12,133 nucleotides of DNA from contig JAKBAQ010000056.1 in NCBI GenBank assembly GCA_021808985.1, forward strand, positions 1 through 12,133, given 5' to 3'. The notes under the pieces were generated by a model that saw nothing but the letters and a program-made list of their open reading frames with translations, did not search any database and was not told the DNA's origin. This document shows, piece after piece, positions 6,499-12,133 of the stretch (position 1 is its first letter; every line of letters starts with the position of its first letter). The position numbers and the translations under genes are program-made. Origin of the DNA: Pseudomonadota bacterium (GTDB taxonomy: Bacteria > Pseudomonadota > Alphaproteobacteria > Acetobacterales > Acetobacteraceae).

Positions 6499-6514
6499 GT
6501 CAATTATTCTTGAC
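6499..6514. promoter_or_regulatory. GTCAA-N6-TTGAC inverted repeat over pot -35-like hexamer
   Basis: A perfect 5-bp inverted repeat, GTCAA (6499-6503), spacer TTATTC, TTGAC (6510-6514). Its right arm is the first five bases of the TTGACG -35-like hexamer of the pot operon, so a protein bound here would block RNA polymerase. PuuR is the obvious candidate, but the identity of the binder is inferred. Confidence 0.4.
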
Positions 6515-6634
6515 GGCGCCGCGTGGCTTGGGCGAGACTGAGAGGGTAACAAAAACGGGGAATTGCGTGTCGTGGCAACTGGGCGGACCATCGGCTGAGG
6601 CCGGGCAAACCTGTGCTTCCCGGAGACAAGGCTG

Positions 6635-7744
6635 ATGCCGGGGGCGATGCTGATGCCGGAGGCGCAGCGCGCGCAGGCCGCGCGGGGGGCGATTTCGCTC
6701 TCATCCGTTACCAGGATTTTCGCCGGGAATGTTCCGGCGGTGGACCATATCGATCTCGACATTCAGGCGGGTGAGTTCTTCACCCTGCTGGGGCCTTCGG
6801 GCTGCGGGAAGACGACGCTGCTGCGCATGATCGCGGGGTTTGAGACGCCAGATGAGGGGCGGATACTGATCTCGGGCCGGCCGATGCAGGATGTGCCGGC
6901 GCATCAGCGCGCGGTGAATACGGTGTTTCAGTCCTACGCGCTGTTTCCGCACCTGAATGTGGAGCAGAATATCGGCTTTGGGCTGCGCATGCGCGGCGTG
7001 AAGCGGGCGGAGCGCAGGAAGCGCGTGGATGCGATGATGGAGCTGCTGCAGATCGGGCCGTTCGCGGCGCGCAACGCGGCGCAGCTTTCGGGCGGGCAGC
7101 GCCAGAGGGTGGCGCTGGCGCGCGCGCTGGTGAACGAGCCGGAGGTGGTGCTGCTGGATGAGCCGCTCTCGGCGCTGGATGCGAAATTGCGGGCGGAATT
7201 GCAGATAGAGCTGCTGCGGATGCAGAAGCGGCTGGGCATGACGTTCATTTTCGTGACGCATGACCAGCATGAGGCGCTGGTGATGTCTGACCGGATTGGG
7301 GTGATGTCGCGCGGGCGGCTGCAGCAGGTGGGGCCGGTGCTGGATGTGTATGAGAAGCCGCGCAATGTGTTTGTCGCGGAGTTTCTGGGACTCTCCAACA
7401 TATGGGCGATTGAGCCGCTGGGCGGCGGCATGGCGGCGGCGCCGATTGGCGCGCTGCGGATTGCCGCCGAGGTGGGGGCGGCGCGGATGGCGATGATACG
7501 GCCCGAGAAGATATGGGTTTATAACGGCACGCATGCGCCGCAGGGGCGGGAGAATGTGTTTCCCGGCACGGTGCGCGAGGCGATTTACATGGGTGCCTCG
7601 ACACAATACCGCATAGAGCTGGAGGGCGGCGGATTTGTGCTGGCGCTGGATACCAACAACCAGGCGGCGGAGCGGAGCTGGCGGCCGGGCGAAGCGGTGG
7701 CGGTGGAGCTGAAGCCGGAGAATATCATGCTGGTGGAGGCGTGA
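6635..7744 (+). CDS. potA: Polyamine ABC transporter ATP-binding protein PotA
   Basis: A 369-aa ABC ATPase with every catalytic motif intact: Walker A GPSGCGKTT (53-61), Q-loop Gln99 in VFQSYALFPH, signature LSGGQ (151-155), Walker B VVLLDE (171-176), D-loop SALD, and H-loop His209 in VTHD. A C-terminal TOBE-type region (about 285-369) is present, as in PotA/MalK-type importers of roughly this length. It would sit on the cytoplasmic face and power PotB/PotC. The ATG at 6635 has GGAG 9 bases upstream; further ATGs at 6647 and 6653 are possible starts, and the N-terminal 18 residues are poorly conserved in character. It is the first gene of the operon, divergent from puuR. The stop overlaps the potB start as GTGA. 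The family cannot by itself separate putrescine from spermidine or other amines. Confidence 0.93.
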   Translation: MPGAMLMPEAQRAQAARGAISLSSVTRIFAGNVPAVDHIDLDIQAGEFFTLLGPSGCGKTTLLRMIAGFETPDEGRILISGRPMQDVPAHQRAVNTVFQSYALFPHLNVEQNIGFGLRMRGVKRAERRKRVDAMMELLQIGPFAARNAAQLSGGQRQRVALARALVNEPEVVLLDEPLSALDAKLRAELQIELLRMQKRLGMTFIFVTHDQHEALVMSDRIGVMSRGRLQQVGPVLDVYEKPRNVFVAEFLGLSNIWAIEPLGGGMAAAPIGALRIAAEVGAARMAMIRPEKIWVYNGTHAPQGRENVFPGTVREAIYMGASTQYRIELEGGGFVLALDTNNQAAERSWRPGEAVAVELKPENIMLVEA

Positions 7745-8646
7745 GAACCGCGGCGCAGGGCGAGGCGCGCGGCCGGGCCTGGCGGCTCTGGATCGCCTCG
7801 GGGCCGGGCTTGTTCTGGATTGTGCTGTTTCTGCTGATTCCGAGCGGGGTGATGCTGGGGATCGCGTTTTTCACCAATAGTGATTTCGGCTCGCCGGTTC
7901 TGCCGCTTTCGCTCGATTCGTTCTCGCAGGTGGCGGGTTATGGGATTCTGGGCTGGAGCGGGGCGAATTTCACGGTGCTGCTGCGCTCGCTGCTGCAGGC
8001 GGGGGTGGCGACCACGGTGACGATTCTGCTGGCTTATCCGCTGGTGTTTTTTATCGTCACGCGCCCGGCCAATCTGCGCCCGGTGCTGCTGCTGTTCGCC
8101 ATCGTGCCATCATGGACCAACCAGGTGGTGCGGACCTATGCGTGGATGCAGCTGCTTAATCCGTTCGCGCCGGTCTCGCGCGTGGCGCAGACGCTGGGAA
8201 TCATTCCGCCGCATCTGGGGCTGATGCCGGGGGATTTCGCGGTGCTGGTGGGGCTGAGCTATAATTATCTGCCCTATATGGTGGTGCCGCTTTATGCGGC
8301 GGCGGAGAAGCTGGACTGGACGCTGGTGGAGGCGGGGCGGGATTTATATGCCTCGGGCGTGCGGCTGTTTTTCAGCACGGTGTTTCCGCAGACGCTGCCG
8401 GGGCTGCTCTCGGGCATCATTCTGGTGGGGATTCCGGCGTTTGGCGATTATGTGGTGCCGCAGCTGCTGGGCGGCGACAAGGCGATGATGCTGGGTTCGC
8501 TGATCGCCAGCCAGTTCACCTTTTCACCCGACTGGCCTTATGGCGCGGCGCTGACGCTGATTATGCTCGTGTTCACCTGTATCGGGCTCATCGTGTTCCG
8601 CAGGCTCACGCAGCGGCTGGGCGGCGGCGAGGGGGCGATGCTGTGA
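7741..8646 (+). CDS. potB: Polyamine ABC transporter permease PotB
   Basis: A 301-aa integral membrane protein with about six hydrophobic segments (the first at about residues 22-43) and the permease EAA loop at about 197-221 (EAGRDLYASGVRLFFSTVFP...), which contacts the ATPase. Segments such as VPSWTNQVVRTYAWM and IPAFGDYVVPQLLGG are typical of PotB/PotH permeases. It forms the inner-membrane channel with PotC. The start is GTG at 7741, overlapping the potA stop by four bases (GTGA). A GGAGG is present but only one base from the GTG, too close for ordinary initiation, so translation is probably coupled to potA. No nearby alternative ATG exists. Confidence 0.92.
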   Translation: MRTAAQGEARGRAWRLWIASGPGLFWIVLFLLIPSGVMLGIAFFTNSDFGSPVLPLSLDSFSQVAGYGILGWSGANFTVLLRSLLQAGVATTVTILLAYPLVFFIVTRPANLRPVLLLFAIVPSWTNQVVRTYAWMQLLNPFAPVSRVAQTLGIIPPHLGLMPGDFAVLVGLSYNYLPYMVVPLYAAAEKLDWTLVEAGRDLYASGVRLFFSTVFPQTLPGLLSGIILVGIPAFGDYVVPQLLGGDKAMMLGSLIASQFTFSPDWPYGAALTLIMLVFTCIGLIVFRRLTQRLGGGEGAML

Positions 8647-9482
8647 ACGCGGTGCCGCGCAGGATCAGGCGCGTGCTGATGGGGATCAGTCTGCCGGTTT
8701 ATCTGCTGTTGTATGCGCCGCTTTCGGTGATCGCGATTTTTTCGTTCGCGCCGTCGCTGGGGCATCCGGGGGTGAATGTGGCGGCCTATGTGCTGCTGTT
8801 GCACGACCCGGAGGTGCTGGCGGCGCTGCGGCGCTCGCTGACGCTGGCGCTGGGCTCGGCGCTGCTGGGCACGATGCTGGGCACGCTGATGGGCTTTGGC
8901 CTCAGCCGGTTCCGCCCGGCCAGGGGCGGGGGGTTTTGGGTGGGCACGCTGCCCAGCCTGATCATCTATCTGCCGATTATCATGCCGAGCCTGGTTTTTG
9001 GCATATCGGAGCTGATATTTTTTAATTTCGTGCATGAATGGACGGGGCTGCTCTCAGCCGGGCTGCTGACGATGGGGATTGCGCATGTGACCTTTCAGGC
9101 GCCTTATGTGGCGCTGGTGGTGTATGCGCGGCTCGCGGGGCTGGACCCGAATCTCTTCGAGGCGTCGCAGGATTTGTATGCCAATGCGTTCAAGTCTTTC
9201 GTGTTCCTGACGATTCCGGTGGTGCGGCCGGCGCTGATCGGCGGGTTTTTGCTGGCCATCACGCTATCAATAGACGATTTCACCATCAGTTTCTTTACGG
9301 CGGGGCCGGGGAGTGTCACACTGCCGATTTATATCTACAGCGCGATCGCGCGGAAGGGCGCCTCGCCCGAGATTAATGCGCTGGGCAGTTTGATGATCGC
9401 GACCGTTATTGGTGTTGCCTTGCTTTATTATTTTGTGACGCGCCATCGTGAACGCGGCAACCGGATTCCGGCTGTTGCATAA
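8643..9482 (+). CDS. potC: Polyamine ABC transporter permease PotC
   Basis: A 279-aa membrane protein with about six hydrophobic segments and the EAA loop at about 173-197 (EASQDLYANAFKSFVFLTIP). SIDDFTISFFTAGPGSVTLP is the hallmark PotC/PotI segment. It pairs with PotB in the inner membrane. The start is GTG at 8643, again overlapping the previous stop as GTGA, with a purine-rich GAGGGGG ribosome-binding site about 7 bases before it. Using GTG starts at both internal junctions suggests the three membrane-complex genes are translated as a coupled block. The stop is 21 bases before the potD ATG. Confidence 0.92.
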   Translation: MNAVPRRIRRVLMGISLPVYLLLYAPLSVIAIFSFAPSLGHPGVNVAAYVLLLHDPEVLAALRRSLTLALGSALLGTMLGTLMGFGLSRFRPARGGGFWVGTLPSLIIYLPIIMPSLVFGISELIFFNFVHEWTGLLSAGLLTMGIAHVTFQAPYVALVVYARLAGLDPNLFEASQDLYANAFKSFVFLTIPVVRPALIGGFLLAITLSIDDFTISFFTAGPGSVTLPIYIYSAIARKGASPEINALGSLMIATVIGVALLYYFVTRHRERGNRIPAVA

Positions 9483-9503
9483 CAACCAAGAGGAGAGGCT
9501 ATT

Positions 9504-10580
9504 ATGAAACTTAAAGCGAAATTATTGGGGGCCGGGTGCGCCGCGGCCTTTGCGGCGGTTGCCGCGATGACGCCGAACCCGGCGCGCGCTGACCAGCCGA
9601 CGCTGAATTTGTTCACCTGGTCGGATTATATCGACCCCGCGATGGTGGTGCAGTTTGAGAAACAGTGCGGCTGCAAGGTGGTGGAGACGGATTATGATTC
9701 CAACTCCGAAATGGAAGCCAAGCTGAAGGCGGGGGCGGATTCGCAATATGATGTGGTGGTGCCGTCGAGCTATTATGTCGCCCGGCTGGTGGCGGAGGGG
9801 CTGATTCAGCCGCTGGACCATGGCGCGCTGACGAATTTCAGCAATCTGGCGACGAAATTCCAGAATCCGACCTATGATCCGGGCGATAAATATTCGATTC
9901 CCTATCAGTGGGGGACCACGGGCATCGGGTATCTGAAGGACCAGATCAAGGATCCGGTGCAGAGCTGGGGGCTGTTGTTCAATCCGAAGGTCAATACGAC
10001 CTATCCCTTCACGCTGATGAGCGGGAGCGGGCAGGATTCGATTGGCGCGGCGTGCGCGTATCTGGGCTATGGGTTTGCCTGCGACACCAAGGCCGACTGG
10101 GTGGCGGCGGCGAAGCTGATTAAAGAGACGCGGGCGCGCAAGAATTTCGCCGGGTTCGTGGATGGCGAGCCGGAGCGCGACCAGCTGAAGGCGAAGCTGA
10201 ACTCGGCGGGCATGGTGTTCAACGGTGACGTGGCGACCAGCTATGCCGATGGCTCGGGCCTGGATATCGGCTTCTTCCTGCCCAAGGAAGGCACCGAGAT
10301 ATGGGTTGATACCATGGCGATTCCGGCGCATGCGCCCAATGCGAAGCTGGGGCTGGAGTTCATCAACTTCATCCTGGATGCGAAGGAGGGGGCCGCACTT
10401 TCCAACTACAATGATTACAGCAGCCCGAATGCGGCCTCGCAGCCGATGCTGGCGGCGAATTTGAAGGCGGAGCTGGTTTCGCCCACGCCGGCGGACTTCA
10501 AGCTGCTGCACTTCCTGCCGCCGCTCTCAGGCGCGAAGCTGAAGCTCTTCAACGCGATCTGGACGGCCGCGAAGCAATAA
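9504..10580 (+). CDS. potD: Periplasmic polyamine-type substrate-binding protein (PotD/PotF-like)
   Basis: A 358-aa protein with a Sec signal peptide (basic start MKLKAK, hydrophobic core, predicted cleavage after ARA at residue 29). The mature protein opens LNLFTWSDYI, the usual PotD/PotF start, with Trp39 and Tyr42 at ligand-contact positions. Ser89/Tyr90, Trp267 and Asp269 (WVDTMAIP) and Tyr305 (NDYSSPNAA) also match pocket positions of E. coli PotD. Two differ: the acidic pair of PotD's DDARE segment (Asp168, Glu171) aligns to Ser and Asp in SGSGQDSIG, and PotD Trp229 aligns to Phe239 in VFNGD. The ligand may therefore not be spermidine, and specificity is uncertain. Cys55 and Cys57 (QCGC) plus Cys184 and Cys193 could form periplasmic disulfides. 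A strong AGGAG site precedes the ATG. It delivers substrate to PotABC. Alignment was done by eye. Confidence 0.88.
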   Translation: MKLKAKLLGAGCAAAFAAVAAMTPNPARADQPTLNLFTWSDYIDPAMVVQFEKQCGCKVVETDYDSNSEMEAKLKAGADSQYDVVVPSSYYVARLVAEGLIQPLDHGALTNFSNLATKFQNPTYDPGDKYSIPYQWGTTGIGYLKDQIKDPVQSWGLLFNPKVNTTYPFTLMSGSGQDSIGAACAYLGYGFACDTKADWVAAAKLIKETRARKNFAGFVDGEPERDQLKAKLNSAGMVFNGDVATSYADGSGLDIGFFLPKEGTEIWVDTMAIPAHAPNAKLGLEFINFILDAKEGAALSNYNDYSSPNAASQPMLAANLKAELVSPTPADFKLLHFLPPLSGAKLKLFNAIWTAAKQ

Positions 10581-10588
10581 TTTTCAGC

Positions 10589-10616
10589 CTCCCCCTTCGC
10601 GCCGGCGGAGGGGGAG
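10589..10616 (+). terminator. 12-bp hairpin between potD and puuA
   Basis: Left arm CTCCCCCTTCGC (10589-10600), 4-nt loop GCCG, right arm GCGGAGGGGGAG (10605-10616): a 12-bp stem with a single G-U pair. It is followed by ATGTTTTGAGG, a short T-run, then the puuA ribosome-binding site at once. It could act as a partial terminator that lowers puuA relative to pot expression, or as a 3'-end stabiliser of the potABCD message. The structure is plain; its role is inferred. Confidence 0.7.
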
Positions 10617-10632
10617 ATGTTTTGAGGGTGTT

Positions 10633-11979
10633 ATGAGTACAGTCGATTTAAAAGAATGGTTCGATGAGCACCGGATTACCGAGGTTGAGTGTCTGGTGCC
10701 TGATATTACCGGGATTCCGCGCGGCAAGATCATGCCGGCGCAGAAATTTTTTCAAGGCGGGGCGCCGCGGCTGCCGGAGGCGATTTTCATTCAGTCGGTG
10801 ACGGGGGAATATCCGGAAGATCCGACAGATATGCTCACCGATCCGGCGATTATCGATATCAAGCTGATTCCCGATGCGGATACGGTGCGGCTGGTGCCCT
10901 GGGCGCATGAGCCGACGGCGCAGATTATCCATGATTGCCAATACGCGAACGGCACGCCGGTGCCGATGGCGCCTCGGCAAGTTCTGCAAAGCGTGCTGCA
11001 ACTCTACAAGGCCAAGGGCTGGAAGCCGGTGCTGGCGCCGGAGCTGGAGTTTTATCTGGTGGGGCGCAATACCGACCCGGATTATCCGCTGGTGCCGCCG
11101 GTCGGGCGATCAGGCCGGCAGGAGACGGGGCGGCAGTCTTATTCCATCGACGCGGTGAACGAGTTCGACCCGCTGTTCGAGGAAATGTATGATTTCTGCG
11201 ATTTGCAGGAGCTCGATCTCGATACGCTGATTCATGAAGAGGGGGCGGCGCAGGTGGAGATCAACTTTCTGCATGGCGACCCGCTGCATCTGGCCGACCA
11301 GGTGTTTCTGTTCAAGCGCACGGTGCGCGAGGTGGCGCTGCGGCATGATATTTATGCCACCTTCATGTCCAAGCCGATGGGCACGGAGCCGGGCAGCGCC
11401 ATGCATGTGCACCAGAGTGTCGTGGACCCGAGGACGGGGGAGAATTTGTTCGCCGGGCCGGATGGCAAGGCGAGCCCGCTATTTCTCTCCTATATCGCGG
11501 GGTTGCAGAAGTATATTCCGGCGGTGATGCCGATTTATGCTCCGAATGTGAATTCCTACCGCAGGCTGACGCGGTTTTCGAACGCGCCGATCAACTTGCA
11601 GTGGGGGTATGACAACCGGACCTGCGGGCTGCGGGTGCCGTTTGGCGAGCCTTCGGCCATGCGGGTGGAGAACCGGGTGCCGGGGGCGGATGCCAACCCG
11701 TATCTGGCGTTCGCCGCGACGCTGGCCTGCGGGTATCTGGGCATGGTGGAGGGGTTGCAGCCGACGCCGGCGCAGATTGGCTCGGCCTATTCGGGGGAAT
11801 ATACGCTGCCGCGCGAGCTGAGCCATGCGCTGGATATGATGGATAAGTCCGAGGCGATGCGCGGGGTGCTGGGCGACAAGCTGGTGGATGTGCTGGTGGC
11901 GGTGAAGCGGCTGGAATATGAGACGTATTTGAGGGTGATAAGCTCCTGGGAGCGGGAGCATCTGCTGCTGAACGTGTGA
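10633..11979 (+). CDS. puuA: Glutamine-synthetase-family gamma-glutamylpolyamine synthetase (PuuA-like)
   Basis: A 448-aa type I GS-fold enzyme with an N-terminal beta-grasp domain (DITGIPRGK near 24-32) and a C-terminal catalytic domain. Metal/ATP and glutamate residues are recognisable: Glu137/Glu139 in APELEFYL, Glu202-203 and Glu209 in HEEGAAQVEINF, His258/His260 in GSAMHVHQS, Arg310 in NSYRRL, Arg329 and Arg334 in DNRTCGLRVP, Glu346 and Arg348 in VENRVPGADANPYLA. The Glu that closes the ammonia site in true glutamine synthetases (GYEAP, Glu327) is replaced by Asn317 (FSNAP), as expected if the acceptor is an amine. PuuA ligates glutamate to putrescine with ATP, the first step of gamma-glutamylated putrescine breakdown in the cytoplasm. 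Its place after potABCD and under PuuR supports this. GAGGG lies 4 bases before the ATG. Acceptors such as other polyamines or ethanolamine remain possible. Confidence 0.85.
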   Translation: MSTVDLKEWFDEHRITEVECLVPDITGIPRGKIMPAQKFFQGGAPRLPEAIFIQSVTGEYPEDPTDMLTDPAIIDIKLIPDADTVRLVPWAHEPTAQIIHDCQYANGTPVPMAPRQVLQSVLQLYKAKGWKPVLAPELEFYLVGRNTDPDYPLVPPVGRSGRQETGRQSYSIDAVNEFDPLFEEMYDFCDLQELDLDTLIHEEGAAQVEINFLHGDPLHLADQVFLFKRTVREVALRHDIYATFMSKPMGTEPGSAMHVHQSVVDPRTGENLFAGPDGKASPLFLSYIAGLQKYIPAVMPIYAPNVNSYRRLTRFSNAPINLQWGYDNRTCGLRVPFGEPSAMRVENRVPGADANPYLAFAATLACGYLGMVEGLQPTPAQIGSAYSGEYTLPRELSHALDMMDKSEAMRGVLGDKLVDVLVAVKRLEYETYLRVISSWEREHLLLNV

Positions 11980-11983
11980 GGAT

Positions 11984-12011
11984 GGCGGGCGCCGTTTGCG
12001 CCTTGCCCGCC
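11984..12011 (+). terminator. Hairpin just after puuA
   Basis: GGCGGGC (11984-11990) and GCCCGCC (12005-12011) form a 7-bp GC stem around a 14-nt loop, starting 5 bases after the puuA stop. The following bases (TCTTCGCCTTG) are only mildly T-rich, so this is a weak intrinsic terminator or an mRNA 3'-end stabiliser. Confidence 0.45.
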
Positions 12012-12035
12012 TCTTCGCCTTGCCCTGTCTTCGCC

Positions 12036-12060
12036 TTGACAGTTTCGACGTATCTGTCGA
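12036..12060. repeat. Interleaved inverted repeats with a TTGACA hexamer
   Basis: GACAG (12038-12042) pairs with CTGTC (12054-12058), and TCGAC (12045-12049) pairs with GTCGA (12056-12060), giving two overlapping inverted repeats. A perfect -35 hexamer TTGACA lies at 12036-12041, but no good -10 is present 16-18 bp downstream (GACTAT is closest). It may be an operator or promoter for something beyond the window, or chance. Confidence 0.25.
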
Positions 12061-12081
12061 CTATTCGATCCTCAAGACTGG

Positions 12082-12120
12082 CCGGCCCGCCGCGGTGACG
12101 CAAGCGGGGCCGGTTGCCTT
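12082..12120 (+). terminator. Likely rho-independent terminator downstream of puuA
   Basis: CCGGCCC (12082-12088) pairs with GGGCCGG (12107-12113); GC at 12089-12090 can add two pairs with G12106 bulged out. The stem is followed by TTGCCTTTTG. It would end plus-strand transcripts about 100 bases after puuA and mark the operon's end. The T-run is interrupted, so efficiency is uncertain. Confidence 0.5.
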
Positions 12121-12133
12121 TTGCCGCCGGGCG

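Larger units (their letters stand above)
6401..6634. promoter_or_regulatory. puuR-potA divergent control region
   Basis: This 234-bp region separates the outward-facing starts of puuR and potA and must contain both promoters. Its left part is AT-rich and contains repeat structures near puuR; its centre holds a GTCAA-N6-TTGAC inverted repeat. A TTGACG hexamer (6510-6515, plus strand) resembles a -35, but 17-18 bp downstream there are only CGAGAC/GAGACT, a poor -10. If it is used, the pot leader would be about 90 nt. Potential -10 elements for puuR include TATAAA on the minus strand near 6435-6440. No small ORF or riboswitch could be recognised. Confidence 0.55.

Noticed and set aside
6701..7606. 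301-codon minus-strand frame opposite potA
   Set aside because: Arg/His/Gln-rich shadow; potA on the plus strand has every ABC ATPase motif.
9525..9545. Possible lipoprotein signal (GAGC at residues 9-12) in PotD-like protein
   Set aside because: The hydrophobic stretch before the Cys is too short and the -3 residue is Gly; the standard ARA cleavage at residue 29 fits better.
9522..10511. 329-codon minus-strand frame opposite potD
   Set aside because: Arg/Ile/His-rich shadow without motifs; potD has a signal peptide and conserved solute-binding protein segments.

Overview
This 12.1 kb window is GC-rich chromosomal DNA in tightly packed operons. The gene set is a ScfR-type propionate regulator, Tad minor pilins, and a Pot/Puu polyamine locus. 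It suggests a free-living alphaproteobacterium; an acetic-acid-bacterium relative (Acetobacteraceae, e.g. Acidocella/Acidiphilium-like) is my best guess, from style and gene content only. No tRNA, rRNA, CRISPR array, insertion sequence or phage gene was seen.

Region 1 (1-2854), propionate metabolism. A 2-methylcitrate dehydratase gene (prpD, minus strand, cut by the left window edge) is divergent from a 468-aa ScfR/RamB/PrpR-family regulator (plus strand). The 176-bp gap holds a perfect TTTGCAAA palindrome, the known core operator of this family, just before the regulator's start codon. The prpR<>prpD divergent pair matches the arrangement in Mycobacterium tuberculosis.

Region 2 (2857-5683, minus strand), surface structure. 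Three coupled genes encode a TadG-like protein (580 aa, N-terminal membrane anchor, large Ser/Thr/Asn/Gly-rich exported domain) followed by two TadE-like minor pseudopilins. No secretion ATPase, platform protein, secretin, Flp pilin or prepilin peptidase lies beside them in the window, so this is a detached tad subunit cluster. A good sigma70-type promoter sits just upstream of tadG. Its last gene converges with prpR, with only 2 bp between stop codons.

Region 3 (5834-12133), polyamine uptake and first catabolic step. A PuuR-type XRE-cupin repressor (minus) is divergent from a plus-strand operon: potA (ATPase), potB and potC (permeases, each starting with GTG in a GTGA overlap), potD (periplasmic binding protein) and, after a strong 12-bp hairpin, a puuA-like gamma-glutamylpolyamine synthetase. 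Together they would import a polyamine-like amine and glutamylate it, with PuuR relieving repression when substrate is present. The 234-bp divergent region carries two candidate operators, one overlapping a TTGACG -35-like hexamer. Hairpins after puuA suggest transcription termination there, so later Puu-pathway enzymes, if present, are outside the window or separately transcribed.

Nothing here is clearly a wholly new system. The points most worth following are the PrpR operator layout, the orphan TadE/TadE/TadG cluster with one non-standard processing site, and the altered ligand-pocket positions of the PotD-like protein.
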